From the NCBI GenBank assembly GCA_003644265.1, contig QNBX01000062.1, positions 1 to 22,839 on the forward strand: DNA of 22,839 nucleotides, in the 5' to 3' direction. The stretch's first letter is position 1; each line of letters opens with the position of its first letter. Shown here piece by piece: positions 1-8,043 of this stretch. This stretch comes from Planctomycetota bacterium (GTDB taxonomy: Bacteria; Planctomycetota; B15-G4). The position numbers were made by a program, and so were the translations under genes. The notes beneath the pieces are model-generated. The model searched no databases. It saw only the letters and a list, made by a program, of their open reading frames with translations, and was not told the origin of the DNA.

Positions 1-57
1 AGCCGGTTCATTGCGCCCGACCGCTCCGGCTCGAGAGCTCTGCTGAAACGACTCCAT
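1..57 (-). CDS. 5' end of an unknown gene running off the window
   Basis: Only the first 19 codons are inside the window, reading leftward from an ATG at 57 and open to base 1. The predicted N-terminus is MESFQQSSRAGAVGRNEPA, which matches no family I recognise. Support comes mainly from a near-perfect Shine-Dalgarno sequence, AGAAGGAGG on the minus strand (plus-strand 63-71), five bases before the ATG. The third codon positions are less GC-rich than in neighbouring genes, so coding potential is modest. The gene is divergent from the TPR gene at 157 and shares the roughly 100-base intergenic region with it. Function cannot be inferred. Confidence 0.5.
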   Translation of the reverse strand, partial: MESFQQSSRAGAVGRNEPA

Positions 58-73
58 GATGGCCTCCTTCTGA

Positions 74-86
74 CCAGGATTCCTGG
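74..86. repeat. 13-bp perfect inverted repeat in a divergent intergenic region
   Basis: CCAGGA-T-TCCTGG forms a perfect 6+1+6 inverted repeat between two divergent gene starts. It lies directly upstream of the Shine-Dalgarno of the leftward gene. A second short symmetric element, GATC-T-GATC, is at 108-116. Either could be an operator for a dimeric regulator, but such short palindromes are also expected by chance. Confidence 0.3.
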
Positions 87-156
87 CCGCTGGGAGGCAA
101 TGACGTCGATCTGATCTGACTCGTCAAACCGGAAGGAGTTTTCCTACACCCCACAC

Positions 157-1062
157 TTGTCGTGCAGCGGCGCGGCACGCCACCGCGCGCAGAAGGCGCC
201 GCGGCCAGATCCGGTGTCCGAGCCCGTCCGGTCCCTGGCCGGGGAGCCGCTGACCCCGCCGCCCGCATCGACCGAGGGCGCCGCTAGACTCGCGCGTGAC
301 AGCGAGGACGCCTTCATCTGGTTGGGGCGCCGACAAGCCTATGAGTTCCGCTACCGCGAGTCCGTAGACACGTACACGCGAGGCCTGCGGCGCTTCCCCG
401 ACAGCGACCGCCTGTTGCGACATCGCGGGCACCGCTTCATCACGCTGCGCGACTTCGAGCGCGCCCTGGCGGACCTCACGCGCGCGCAGGCGCTGGTGGT
501 CGGCCTGCCCGACGCGATCGAACCCGATGGCGCGCCCAACGCCGCCGGCATCCCGCGCAGCACGACCCAGGGCAACATCCAGTACCACCTGGCGCTGGCG
601 CGCTACCTGCGCGGCGAGTTCGACCTGGCTGCGCGGGAGTGGGCCGCCGGGCTCGCGCTGGCCGGCAACGACGACAGCGTCGTGTCGAGCTCGTGGTGGC
701 TGGCGCTCTCGCTGCGCCGCGCCGGCGGCCGCGTGGACGGCCTGCCCACGCCGGACGAGGTGCTGGCTCCCATCCACGCTGACATGGACATCCTCGAGAA
801 CTTCGGCTACCTGCGCCTGGCGCTCATGGCCAAGGGCGAGCTGAGAGAAGACGAGCTGCTGCCGGGGGACTCCGACGACGTCGAGTCCAGCACCATCCGC
901 TACGGCGTGGCCGCCTGGCGCCTGGGCGGCCGCGACCCACAGGGCGGGCTGGATCTCTTCCGACGGATTGCCGCCAGCCCGTCGTGGATGGCATTCGGTT
1001 GCATCGCGGCCGAGGCCGAGCTCAGGCGGCAGGACAGCCAGGACGCCATCGGGATAGACTGA
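157..1062 (+). CDS. Tetratricopeptide-repeat protein of a conserved uncharacterised family
   Basis: A 301-residue helical-repeat protein. Residues 45-300 read as the body of a conserved TPR family: IWLGRRQAYEFRYRES-type, RHRGHRFITLRDFERALADL and NIQYHLALARYLRGEFDLA segments, then a C-terminal WMAFGCIAAEAEL motif. These resemble a family I recall, often lipoproteins, that carries a WLGRR..AY / RHRGHR signature. Family function is unknown; TPR arrays generally scaffold protein partners. The start is uncertain. TTG at 157 is the first start codon in the open frame, but the good Shine-Dalgarno GGAAGGAG (131-138) is 18 bases upstream, too far. GTG at 214 is the alternative and still keeps the family-like RSLAGEPL segment. 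No signal peptide is visible. The kinase gene follows after 79 bases in the same direction, so the two may be co-transcribed. Confidence 0.8.
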   Translation: MSCSGAARHRAQKAPRPDPVSEPVRSLAGEPLTPPPASTEGAARLARDSEDAFIWLGRRQAYEFRYRESVDTYTRGLRRFPDSDRLLRHRGHRFITLRDFERALADLTRAQALVVGLPDAIEPDGAPNAAGIPRSTTQGNIQYHLALARYLRGEFDLAAREWAAGLALAGNDDSVVSSSWWLALSLRRAGGRVDGLPTPDEVLAPIHADMDILENFGYLRLALMAKGELREDELLPGDSDDVESSTIRYGVAAWRLGGRDPQGGLDLFRRIAASPSWMAFGCIAAEAELRRQDSQDAIGID

Positions 1063-1141
1063 GCCCCGGTACCGAGCGAGCCCGGGGGCCGGCGCGACGC
1101 GCGCTGTCGGTGACCCCGCCTCGTGGCGCCGGGAGCCGTGC

Positions 1142-4100
1142 ATGCCTTCGCCCGCCGACGAACGCGCCGCCCACGGGCACACGGCCGAGACGCTGTTCGA
1201 GTCCTTTCTGGCGCGTCACGACGACCCGCAGCACCCGGCCTTCGCCCAGCTCTGCGAGGCCCACCCCGCCCAGGCGCAGAACCTGCGCCAGCTGGCCGCC
1301 GACTGGTCACGCATGGCGCACTTGGTAGACGCCTTGGGCGATGACTCCAAGCAGCGCCCACCCGCGCGACTGAGCGCGAGCGGCAGCCTGCCGCCGCACG
1401 CCACGCCGCTCGACACCACGCGCGCCCTGCCGGGCAGCGGCGGCAGCGCCAGTCCGCCGATGTCCGGCGCTGGCTCCGCCGACTCGTCCGCGTCCGTGCA
1501 AGGCACCCTCGACCGGCTGTCCGTCGAAGCATCCGGCTTCGCGCGCTACCGCGTGCGGCGCGAGATCGACCACGGCGGCATGGGGCGCATCCTGCGCGTG
1601 TGGGACGGCACGCTGCGTCGACCGCTGGCCATGAAGGTCATGCTCGACGGCACCAGCACCAGCGGCAGTCGCGCGCCCGCCGACGAGCGCAAGCTCTCGC
1701 GCTTCCTGGAGGAGGCGCAGATCACCGGGCAGCTCGATCACCCGGGCGTGGTGCCCGTGCACGAGCTGGGCCTGGACGACAACGGGCACCTCTACTTCAC
1801 CATGCGCCTGGTGCGCGGTCGCAGCCTGCGCACGATCTTCGAGCTGGTGCACGACGGCCTCGAGGGCTGGACCGTGGCGCGCGCGCTGGGCGTGCTGCAG
1901 AAGGTCTGCGAGGCCCTGGCCTACGCCCACAGCAAGAACGTCATCCACCGCGACATCAAGCCGGCCAACATCATGGTGGGCCGCTTCGGCGAGACCTACG
2001 TCATGGACTGGGGCCTGGCCAAGGTGCTGGGCGCCGAAGACAGCTTCACGCCGGCGCACGACCCCGAGCACGACATCCCATCGGACGATCAGAGCGACGG
2101 CGGCGACGGATCCATCGAGGTGCTGCTCACCGACCGCGCCGAGCTCGAGCGCTGCGAGCCCGAGTCACCGCTGATGACCATCGACGGCACGGTGGTGGGC
2201 ACGCCGGCGTACATGTCGCCCGAGCAGGCCGACGGGCGCCTGGACGACGTGGGTCCGCACAGCGACGTGTACGCCGTGGGCGCCCTGCTCTATCACCTGC
2301 TCGCGGGGCGCATGCCCTACGTCGAGGCGGGCCAGCGCGGCGAGCCCCAGAGCGTGCTGGAGGCCGTGCGGAGTGGTCCGCCGCAGCGGCTGTCGAGCAT
2401 CGCTCCGCGGGCGCCGCTCGAGCTGGCGGCCATCTGCGAACGCGCCATGGCGCGCGACATCAGCGCGCGCTACGCCGACATGGGCGAGATGGCCAAGGAG
2501 CTGCGGGCCTTCCTCGAAGGGCGCGTCGTGCGCAGCTATGAAGCCGGCGCCTGGGCGCAGCTGCGCAAGTGGATCGTGCGCAACAAGGCCAGCGCGGCCG
2601 GCACCCTGTTTGCGTTGCTGTTGCTGGCCGGCGCCCTGGGCTGGGCCCTGTACGAGCGCGATCGCTTCATGGCGCAGGGCGACTCGGAGCGCGCCGCCCG
2701 AACGCGCGCCGAGGACGCCGAGGCCAGCGCGCGCGACGCCGAGCAAGTGGCGCAGGACAACGAGCGCGAGGCGCTGTTGGCCATGACCGCAGCCGAGCGC
2801 TCGCAGGCGCAGGCCGAGCGCTCCCAGGCCGAAGCGGAGCGCGCCCAGGCCGCCGAGGCCGCCGCGGCCGACCGCGTGCGATCCACCAGCTACATGGCCT
2901 TCGTGAACGCGGCCAACGGCCACCTGAGTCACGGCGAGCTGGACGCCGCGCGCCGGCTGCTGGCCGCCTGCCCGCCCGACCTGCGCGGGTGGGAGTGGGG
3001 CCTGGCGGAGCTGCGTCGCGACAGCTCCCTGGCCCAGCTCTCCGGGCACGCGGCCGGCGTCAGCGCCACCGCGTTCGTCGCCGGGAGCTCGCTGCTGGCC
3101 AGCGCCGGGCGCGACGGCAGCCTGCGCCTGTGGGACACCACCAGCTTCGCGCCCCTGGCCAGCATCGACCTGGGACAGGGCTTGGCCCAGGCGCTGGCCG
3201 TACACCCCGACGGTCGCACGCTGGCCGTCGCCGTCTCGCTCTGGGGCCAGCCCTCGGAGGTGCGGCGCTACGACATCTCCAGCGGGCAGGCGCTGTCGCC
3301 GTTGAGCGTGGCGCCCAGCGAGCCGGGCGGCAACGAGACCATCCTGGCGCTGGCCTTCAACCCCGCTGGCACGCGCCTGTTCGGCGCCACCGACGAGCGC
3401 CGCATCGTCTGGTGGAGCCTGTCGGACCCGCGCCCGCGCGCCTTCCCCCAGCGCCACGGCGGGCGCGTCACGTCGCTCGCGTTCGACGACACGGGGCTGA
3501 GGCTGGTGTCCGGCTCGTCCGATCGACGCGCCATCGTGTGGGACGTGTCGAGCGGCACCCAGGAGGTCGAGCTGGGCCCGCACGACGGCGCGGTGTTGAG
3601 CGTGGCCCACGCCAGCGGCTCGCACCGCGTGGCCACCGGCAGCGCGGACGGGCTGGTGCGCGTGTTCGACCTGGACCAGGGCGAGCGCCCGCTGTTCCTG
3701 CTCGACGGCCACGACGGCGCGGTGACGTCGCTGAGCTTCAGCGCCGACGGCGCGCGCCTGATCTCCGCTTCGGACGACCGCAGCGTGCGCGTCTGGGACG
3801 CCTGGACCGGCGCGGCCCTGGCGGAGCTGCTGGGTCACGAGGCCCCCGTCAACGCGGTGGCGGTGGCCGACAACGGGCAGCTGCTGGCCAGCGCGTCGGA
3901 CGACGGCAGCCTGCGCCTGTGGGATGCGAGCTGGCTGGGGGAGCGCGTGCTGCTGGCCGGCCACGCCGAGGCCGTAGTGAGCGTCGCGACGCCCGCGCGC
4001 GGCGAGCTGGCGGCCACCTCGTCGTACGACGGCAGCGTGCGCCTGTGGGACCTGACCACACAGCTGCCGATGTCCACCCGCGACCTGCCGGCGCCGCTGG

Positions 4101-5422
4101 GGGCCAGCCTGGCCTTCTCGCCCGACGGCTCGCTGCTGGCCGTGGGCGAGCCGGCCAGCGAGCGCGACGGGCGCCACGTCATCGCCCTGTGGGACACCTC
4201 CCGCGGACGCTTCCCCGAGCGCGAGCCGTTGCGGCTGTCGGGCCACAGCGCGCGCATCGCCGCCCTGGCCTTCTCACCCGATGGCGCGCTGCTGGCCAGC
4301 GGCTCCATCGACGGCACGGTGGCGCTGTGGGACGCCGCCACGGGGGCTCGCGTCGGTGGGCACGAGACCCACGCCGGCTGGGTGCTGTCGCTGGCGTTCC
4401 ATCCCAGCGAACCCCTGCTGGCCAGCGGCGCGTCGGACGACTTGCTGGTGCTGCACGACCTGGCCAACGACCGCACCGCCTGGGTCATGGACGATCTGGC
4501 CGCGCCGGCGCAGGCGTTGGCCTTTGGCCACGACGGGCGCGCCCTGGCGGTGGCCAGCGGGCGCGTGGTGCGCCTGCTCGACCTGCCTGACCGGTCCTGG
4601 GCGGCCGAGCTGAGCGGGCACCAGGACGACCTGCTCGACCTGGCCTGGCACCCGCGCCAACAACGCCTCGCCAGCAGCTCGCGCGACGGCACCATCCGCC
4701 TCTGGGACACGGACAGCGCCATGGCCCTGCTGACCCTGCGGCCCGGCAGCCCCGCGCTGGCCCTGAGCTTCGACGCCGCGGGCGGGCGCCTGCTCAGCAC
4801 GCAGGGCAGCGATCTGGTGAGCTGGGAGACCTCGCCGCCGTCGCGCACCTGGGACCAGCGCCGCGCGCGCGCCGAGGTCATGGACCTGGCCGACGCCAGC
4901 TTCAAGCGCCTGCTGGACGAGCTGGTGGATCCGCGCGAGGTGGTCGCCGCGCTCGAGGCCGACCGCGAGCTGGCGCCCGCCGTACGCAGCGAAGCCCTGC
5001 GCCTGGCCAGCAACTTCGGCCAGCATCCTTGGCGCCTGGCCGAGAGCGCCTGGACGCTGCTGGTGGACCGCCGCGCCACGCCCGTCGAGCGTGCGACGGC
5101 GCTGCGGCGCGCGCGCGCCGCCGTGCGCCTGGCGCCGGACGAGCCGCGCCTGCAGAACGTGCTGGCCCTGGCCTGGCACCGCGCCGGCGACCCGGAGTCC
5201 GCCATCGACTGGGCCCAGCGCGCCGAGACCGCCAACCGCGAATCCCGGCGCTACCCGTCGAGCTGGGATCTGTTCGTGCTGTCCCTGGCGCACGAGGCCA
5301 TGGGCCTGCACACCGTGGCCAACGCGTACTTCGAAGCGGGCGAGGCCGAGCGCCTCGACGAGTCCGGCGACGACGACGTCAGCGCGGCGCTCGCCATCGA
5401 GGCGCGTAACGCCCTACGCTGA
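1142..5422 (+). CDS. Transmembrane Ser/Thr protein kinase with a 14-repeat WD40 tail
   Basis: A 1426-residue Hanks-type kinase. ATG 1142 follows GGGAG (1131-1135) by six bases. Residues 1-135 are a low-complexity leader. The kinase domain (about 136-460) has a glycine loop GGMG (145-148), catalytic K165, the HRDIKPAN loop (H269, D271, N276), DWG instead of DFG (289-291) and SPE instead of APE (359-361). DWG and SPE are usual for the planctomycete-type subfamily. The activation segment carries an acidic insertion of about 50 residues (297-347). One membrane helix lies at about 483-503, followed by a coiled coil (505-580) and a region with the RGWEW signature (615-619). About 14 WD40 repeats span residues 631-1233, enough for two seven-bladed propellers. 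TPR-like helices close the protein. Expected topology is a cytoplasmic kinase with the propellers outside the inner membrane. Substrate and ligand are unknown. Confidence 0.93.
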   Translation: MPSPADERAAHGHTAETLFESFLARHDDPQHPAFAQLCEAHPAQAQNLRQLAADWSRMAHLVDALGDDSKQRPPARLSASGSLPPHATPLDTTRALPGSGGSASPPMSGAGSADSSASVQGTLDRLSVEASGFARYRVRREIDHGGMGRILRVWDGTLRRPLAMKVMLDGTSTSGSRAPADERKLSRFLEEAQITGQLDHPGVVPVHELGLDDNGHLYFTMRLVRGRSLRTIFELVHDGLEGWTVARALGVLQKVCEALAYAHSKNVIHRDIKPANIMVGRFGETYVMDWGLAKVLGAEDSFTPAHDPEHDIPSDDQSDGGDGSIEVLLTDRAELERCEPESPLMTIDGTVVGTPAYMSPEQADGRLDDVGPHSDVYAVGALLYHLLAGRMPYVEAGQRGEPQSVLEAVRSGPPQRLSSIAPRAPLELAAICERAMARDISARYADMGEMAKELRAFLEGRVVRSYEAGAWAQLRKWIVRNKASAAGTLFALLLLAGALGWALYERDRFMAQGDSERAARTRAEDAEASARDAEQVAQDNEREALLAMTAAERSQAQAERSQAEAERAQAAEAAAADRVRSTSYMAFVNAANGHLSHGELDAARRLLAACPPDLRGWEWGLAELRRDSSLAQLSGHAAGVSATAFVAGSSLLASAGRDGSLRLWDTTSFAPLASIDLGQGLAQALAVHPDGRTLAVAVSLWGQPSEVRRYDISSGQALSPLSVAPSEPGGNETILALAFNPAGTRLFGATDERRIVWWSLSDPRPRAFPQRHGGRVTSLAFDDTGLRLVSGSSDRRAIVWDVSSGTQEVELGPHDGAVLSVAHASGSHRVATGSADGLVRVFDLDQGERPLFLLDGHDGAVTSLSFSADGARLISASDDRSVRVWDAWTGAALAELLGHEAPVNAVAVADNGQLLASASDDGSLRLWDASWLGERVLLAGHAEAVVSVATPARGELAATSSYDGSVRLWDLTTQLPMSTRDLPAPLGASLAFSPDGSLLAVGEPASERDGRHVIALWDTSRGRFPEREPLRLSGHSARIAALAFSPDGALLASGSIDGTVALWDAATGARVGGHETHAGWVLSLAFHPSEPLLASGASDDLLVLHDLANDRTAWVMDDLAAPAQALAFGHDGRALAVASGRVVRLLDLPDRSWAAELSGHQDDLLDLAWHPRQQRLASSSRDGTIRLWDTDSAMALLTLRPGSPALALSFDAAGGRLLSTQGSDLVSWETSPPSRTWDQRRARAEVMDLADASFKRLLDELVDPREVVAALEADRELAPAVRSEALRLASNFGQHPWRLAESAWTLLVDRRATPVERATALRRARAAVRLAPDEPRLQNVLALAWHRAGDPESAIDWAQRAETANRESRRYPSSWDLFVLSLAHEAMGLHTVANAYFEAGEAERLDESGDDDVSAALAIEARNALR
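2792..2854 (+). repeat. Three tandem 21-bp units coding heptads in the kinase coiled coil
   Basis: Three consecutive 21-base units encode AERSQAQ, AERSQAE and AERAQAA (kinase residues 551-571). Each unit opens GC(C/G)GAGCGC and has CAGGC or CAGGCC near its end. They form the heptad register of the stalk between the membrane helix and the WD40 propellers. Unit number could vary between strains by slippage. Confidence 0.7.
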
Positions 5423-5576
5423 GGCCCCGGCCCCAGGACACCTCGTCACCGCACCGGAGAGGTCCCCATGTCCACCCTGCTCGCCACGCCGCGCGCTGGG
5501 CGCCGCACGCGACGGCGCGTGCATCAGTCGGCGACCGGATCCGCGGCGCCCATGTCCGGCACGCTCCGCGCGGCGC

Positions 5577-5762
5577 TCAGCCCAGCCCGGCGGTGGCCTG
5601 GCTCAGCATGTAGGCGTAGGCCGCGACCACCAGCAACAGCACGACCAGGCGAAGGCTGCCCGCCCGGCGCCGGCGGACGTCCGCCTTCAGCGCGCGCTCC
5701 TGCAGCTCGGTGACGGCCAGCTCCAGCTCGGTGATGCGCTGGGTGAGTTGGGAATCGAGCAT
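5577..5762 (-). CDS. Small coiled-coil, single-pass membrane protein
   Basis: A 61-residue protein. Residues 1-30 are a charged amphipathic helix with heptad-spaced hydrophobics (LTQRITELELAVTELQERAL). An arginine-rich stretch (about 30-38) follows, then one membrane helix (about 39-55, LRLVVLLLVVAAYAYML), predicting an N-in orientation. The ATG at 5762 has GGAGGG (plus-strand 5769-5774) six bases upstream, which fixes the start. It lies downstream of the DinB-like gene on the same strand with a gap of about 60 bases, so co-transcription is possible. The coiled-coil part is SlyX-like in texture, but I would not assign it to that family. Function is unknown. The gene is convergent with the kinase gene. 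Confidence 0.65.
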   Translation of the reverse strand: MLDSQLTQRITELELAVTELQERALKADVRRRRAGSLRLVVLLLVVAAYAYMLSQATAGLG

Positions 5763-5823
5763 GGGTTGCCCTCCGGGAAGAGTCGAACGCCATCCGCCGC
5801 GGAATGACTTGCGCCACGGGCTG

Positions 5824-6330
5824 CTAGCCCGCGTAGGCCGTCGAGAAGGGCTCCACCGACGAGCACAGGGACTCGTGCAGCAGCCGCGAGGCCTGTGCCA
5901 TGTGGCGCAGGTCGTGGGCCACCCAGGAGGCCAGCAGGTCGCCGGCGCTGAGCTCGCCGATGGCGGGATGATCGTGGGTGGCGGACCAGTCGGGGCCCGT
6001 CAAGCCGGCCAGCCAGGTCAGCGATCTGTCGCGCTCGGCCAGGAAGTCGGCGCACACGTCGGTCCAGCTCCTGCCGGCGTACCCGCGCAGGCGCACCCAG
6101 CCCTCGGGGTCGATCTCGGGCCACTCGGCCGAGGCGTCACCCAGGGTCAGCTCGATGCGGGCGCGGAAGTCGTCGCGCTCCTCATCCGCCAGGTGCGCCA
6201 CCATGACCAGCAGCGGCCAACCGCCGGCATAGGGCACGCGCCGCGCGGCCGGCTCGGCGACTCCGGACAGCAGCTGCTCCCAGGTGCGCCGGTGTCGGCT
6301 CAGGCAGGCGATCAGGTCGTCGGACGTCAT
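5824..6330 (-). CDS. DinB-like four-helix metal-binding protein
   Basis: 168 residues, the usual length of the DinB / YfiT-like superfamily. The three expected metal-ligand histidines are visible: H46 in MVAHLADEERDD, and H139 and H143 in WVAHDLRHMAQ. DinB-superfamily proteins are four-helix bundles that bind a divalent metal; characterised members act as thiol transferases (bacillithiol, mycothiol) or hydrolases, but most are uncharacterised. ATG 6330 is chosen over a codon 24 bases upstream because GGAGAG precedes it by six bases. The ATG overlaps the TGA of the possible small ORF upstream as ATGA, which would couple their translation. Substrate cannot be inferred from context. Confidence 0.8.
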   Translation of the reverse strand: MTSDDLIACLSRHRRTWEQLLSGVAEPAARRVPYAGGWPLLVMVAHLADEERDDFRARIELTLGDASAEWPEIDPEGWVRLRGYAGRSWTDVCADFLAERDRSLTWLAGLTGPDWSATHDHPAIGELSAGDLLASWVAHDLRHMAQASRLLHESLCSSVEPFSTAYAG

Positions 6331-6509
6331 GCTGTGCTCTCCGCGTCGGCGCACCAGAGCGAGCCGCTCGGTGCCAGGGGGCCCATCACCCTAACCAGTG
6401 CGGCGCTGGCTCCGAGGGCCTCGTTCAAGACGGAGCGAAAGGACTCGCGGGCCGCGCGCCCAAAGCCCTGCCGCGCGGCGCTCAGGACCGGGTCGTCGGC
6501 CAGCCGCAC
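6327..6509 (-). CDS. Possible 60-residue protein overlapping the DinB-like gene start
   Basis: A short leftward frame opening at GTG 6509, with its TGA overlapping the ATG of the DinB-like gene (ATGA). The frame has strongly GC-biased third positions, like the real genes around it. The product starts VRLADDPVLSAARQGFGRAA and looks like two amphipathic helices. No Shine-Dalgarno precedes GTG 6509. A good one (GAGGAGG, plus-strand about 6548-6554) sits before an ATG at 6537 in a different frame that closes after 17 codons. Either the start is elsewhere or a frameshift separates the ATG from this frame. No family is recognised. It could also be chance coding in GC-rich DNA. Confidence 0.3.
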   Translation of the reverse strand: MRLADDPVLSAARQGFGRAARESFRSVLNEALGASAALVRVMGPLAPSGSLWCADAESTA

Positions 6510-6633
6510 AGGCTCGACAGCGAGCCGCTGATCATGCCTCGACCGCCCTCCTCTCGACGAATCGCCTCGCAGGCAACCGGCGGCTAGGATGCGGCGCCCG
6601 CCGCATGCGCGAGGCGCCCCGAGAGAGAGAGCC

Positions 6634-8043
6634 ATGACCGAGACCAGCCCGACGTACCGTGCCGCTGGCAGCGCGACCATCGAGGACACCGACCCCGCCA
6701 CGGGCGAGCTCCTGGCCAGCATCCCCTGCGCCGACGAGCACGAGGTGTCCGCCGCTGTGACGCGTGCGCGCGCCGCCCAGCCGGCCTGGGCGGCGTTGGG
6801 CATCGACGCCCGCCTCGAGGCGCTCATGCGAGCCGCCACACGCTTCGAGGACGAAGCCGTCATCGAGCGCCTGGCCGGGCTGATCACGGCCGAGATGGGC
6901 AAGCCGCTCGCCGACGCACGGCGCGAGGCCGGCTCCACCGCCAAAGGCATCCGGCGCCTGGCGCAGGCCACCGCCGCGGCCATCGGCACCACCGAGACGC
7001 GCGACGGCGACACGCTCACGCGCCTCTCGCGCGAGGCCCTGGGCGTGGTGGCCGCCATCTCGCCCTGGAACTTCCCGCTGGCCATGGCGCGCGAGCTGAT
7101 CGTGCCCGCGCTGGTGGCCGGCAACGCGGTGGTGTTCAAGCCCAGCGAGCTGGTGCCCCTGTGCGGCGCGGCGCTGCACGAGCTGCTGGCCGCGGCCCTG
7201 CCCGACGACGTGCTGCTGCTGCTGCAAGGCGCCGAGCACACGGGCAAGGCGCTGGTGGCCGCGCCCATCGACATGGTGGGCTTCGTGGGCAGCGTGGAGG
7301 CCGGTCGGCACATCATGGCGGCCTGCGCCCAGGACCTGAAGCGCTTGGTGCTCGAGCTGGGCGGCAAGGACCCCATGATCGTGTGCGCCGACGCCGACCT
7401 GGAGGCCGCGGCCGACTTCGCCGTGCGCGAGTCCATGCGCAACACCGGCCAGGTCTGCTGCTCGGTGGAGCGCATCTACGTCGAGCGAGGCGTAGCCCCG
7501 CGCTTCACCGAGCTGGTGCTGGAGCGCGCCGCGGCCTGCAGCTCCGGCGACGGCCGCGGCGACGTCTTCATGGGACCCATGGCCAGCCGGGAGCAGCGCG
7601 CGGCGGTGCTGGCCCAGCTCGACGACGCTCGCCAGCGCGGCGCCCAGGTGCTGCTGGGCGGCGAGGCGCCCGAGGGGCCGGGCCACTTCATGCCCGCCAC
7701 GGTGGTCAGCGACGTGGACGAGTCCATGGCGCTCATGCGCGAGGAGACCTTTGGCCCCGTGGCCAGCCTGCGCACGGTGGACGATGCCGAGCAGGCCGTG
7801 GCCCTGGCCAACGCCTCGGAGTTCGGGCTGGGCGCGTCGGTCTGGTGCGGCGACGCCGAGCGCGGACGCTCGCTGGCCTCGCGGCTGGTCGCGGGCCAGG
7901 TGGGCGTCAACCGCGGGCTGGGCGGCGCCGGCGACCCACCCTGGGCCGGCGCCCGCCACAGCGGCTTCGGCTATCTGGGCAGCCCCGACGGCTACCGCCA
8001 GTTCACGCGCCCGATGAGCGTGTCCTGGAACGAGCCCGCGTGA
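6634..8043 (+). CDS. NAD(P)-dependent aldehyde dehydrogenase, succinate-semialdehyde dehydrogenase-like
   Basis: 469 residues, typical of the ALDH superfamily, which oxidises aldehydes to carboxylates. All landmarks are present: N146 in the ISPWNFP oxyanion motif, the KPSE cofactor motif, general base E241 in LELGGK, catalytic C275 in NTGQVCCS, and EETFGP further on. Length and the ending (VNRGL, HSGFG, QFTRP) resemble the succinate-semialdehyde / YneI branch, but substrate is not determined. ATG 6634 follows a purine-rich GAGAGAGAG tract; an in-frame codon at 6589 has no ribosome site. A TAGGAT hexamer at 6585-6590 could be a -10 box without a clear -35. This is the first gene of a four-gene operon; its TGA overlaps the next start as GTGA. 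Confidence 0.92.
   Translation: MTETSPTYRAAGSATIEDTDPATGELLASIPCADEHEVSAAVTRARAAQPAWAALGIDARLEALMRAATRFEDEAVIERLAGLITAEMGKPLADARREAGSTAKGIRRLAQATAAAIGTTETRDGDTLTRLSREALGVVAAISPWNFPLAMARELIVPALVAGNAVVFKPSELVPLCGAALHELLAAALPDDVLLLLQGAEHTGKALVAAPIDMVGFVGSVEAGRHIMAACAQDLKRLVLELGGKDPMIVCADADLEAAADFAVRESMRNTGQVCCSVERIYVERGVAPRFTELVLERAAACSSGDGRGDVFMGPMASREQRAAVLAQLDDARQRGAQVLLGGEAPEGPGHFMPATVVSDVDESMALMREETFGPVASLRTVDDAEQAVALANASEFGLGASVWCGDAERGRSLASRLVAGQVGVNRGLGGAGDPPWAGARHSGFGYLGSPDGYRQFTRPMSVSWNEPA

Noticed and set aside
285..290. TAGACT, like a high-GC -10 box, inside the TPR gene
   Set aside because: No fitting -35 and no in-frame start after it; the segments on both sides resemble the family, so it is coding sequence.
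2165..4246. Long open frame on the minus strand (about 690 codons) antisense to the WD40 kinase
   Set aside because: High GC content produces long antisense frames; its product is Gln/Arg/Ala-rich without motifs, while the plus strand shows clear kinase and WD40 motifs.
6589..6633. N-terminal extension of the aldehyde dehydrogenase
   Set aside because: No ribosome site precedes 6589, and the extension (Arg/Pro-rich) is absent from the family; the purine-rich tract precedes ATG 6634.
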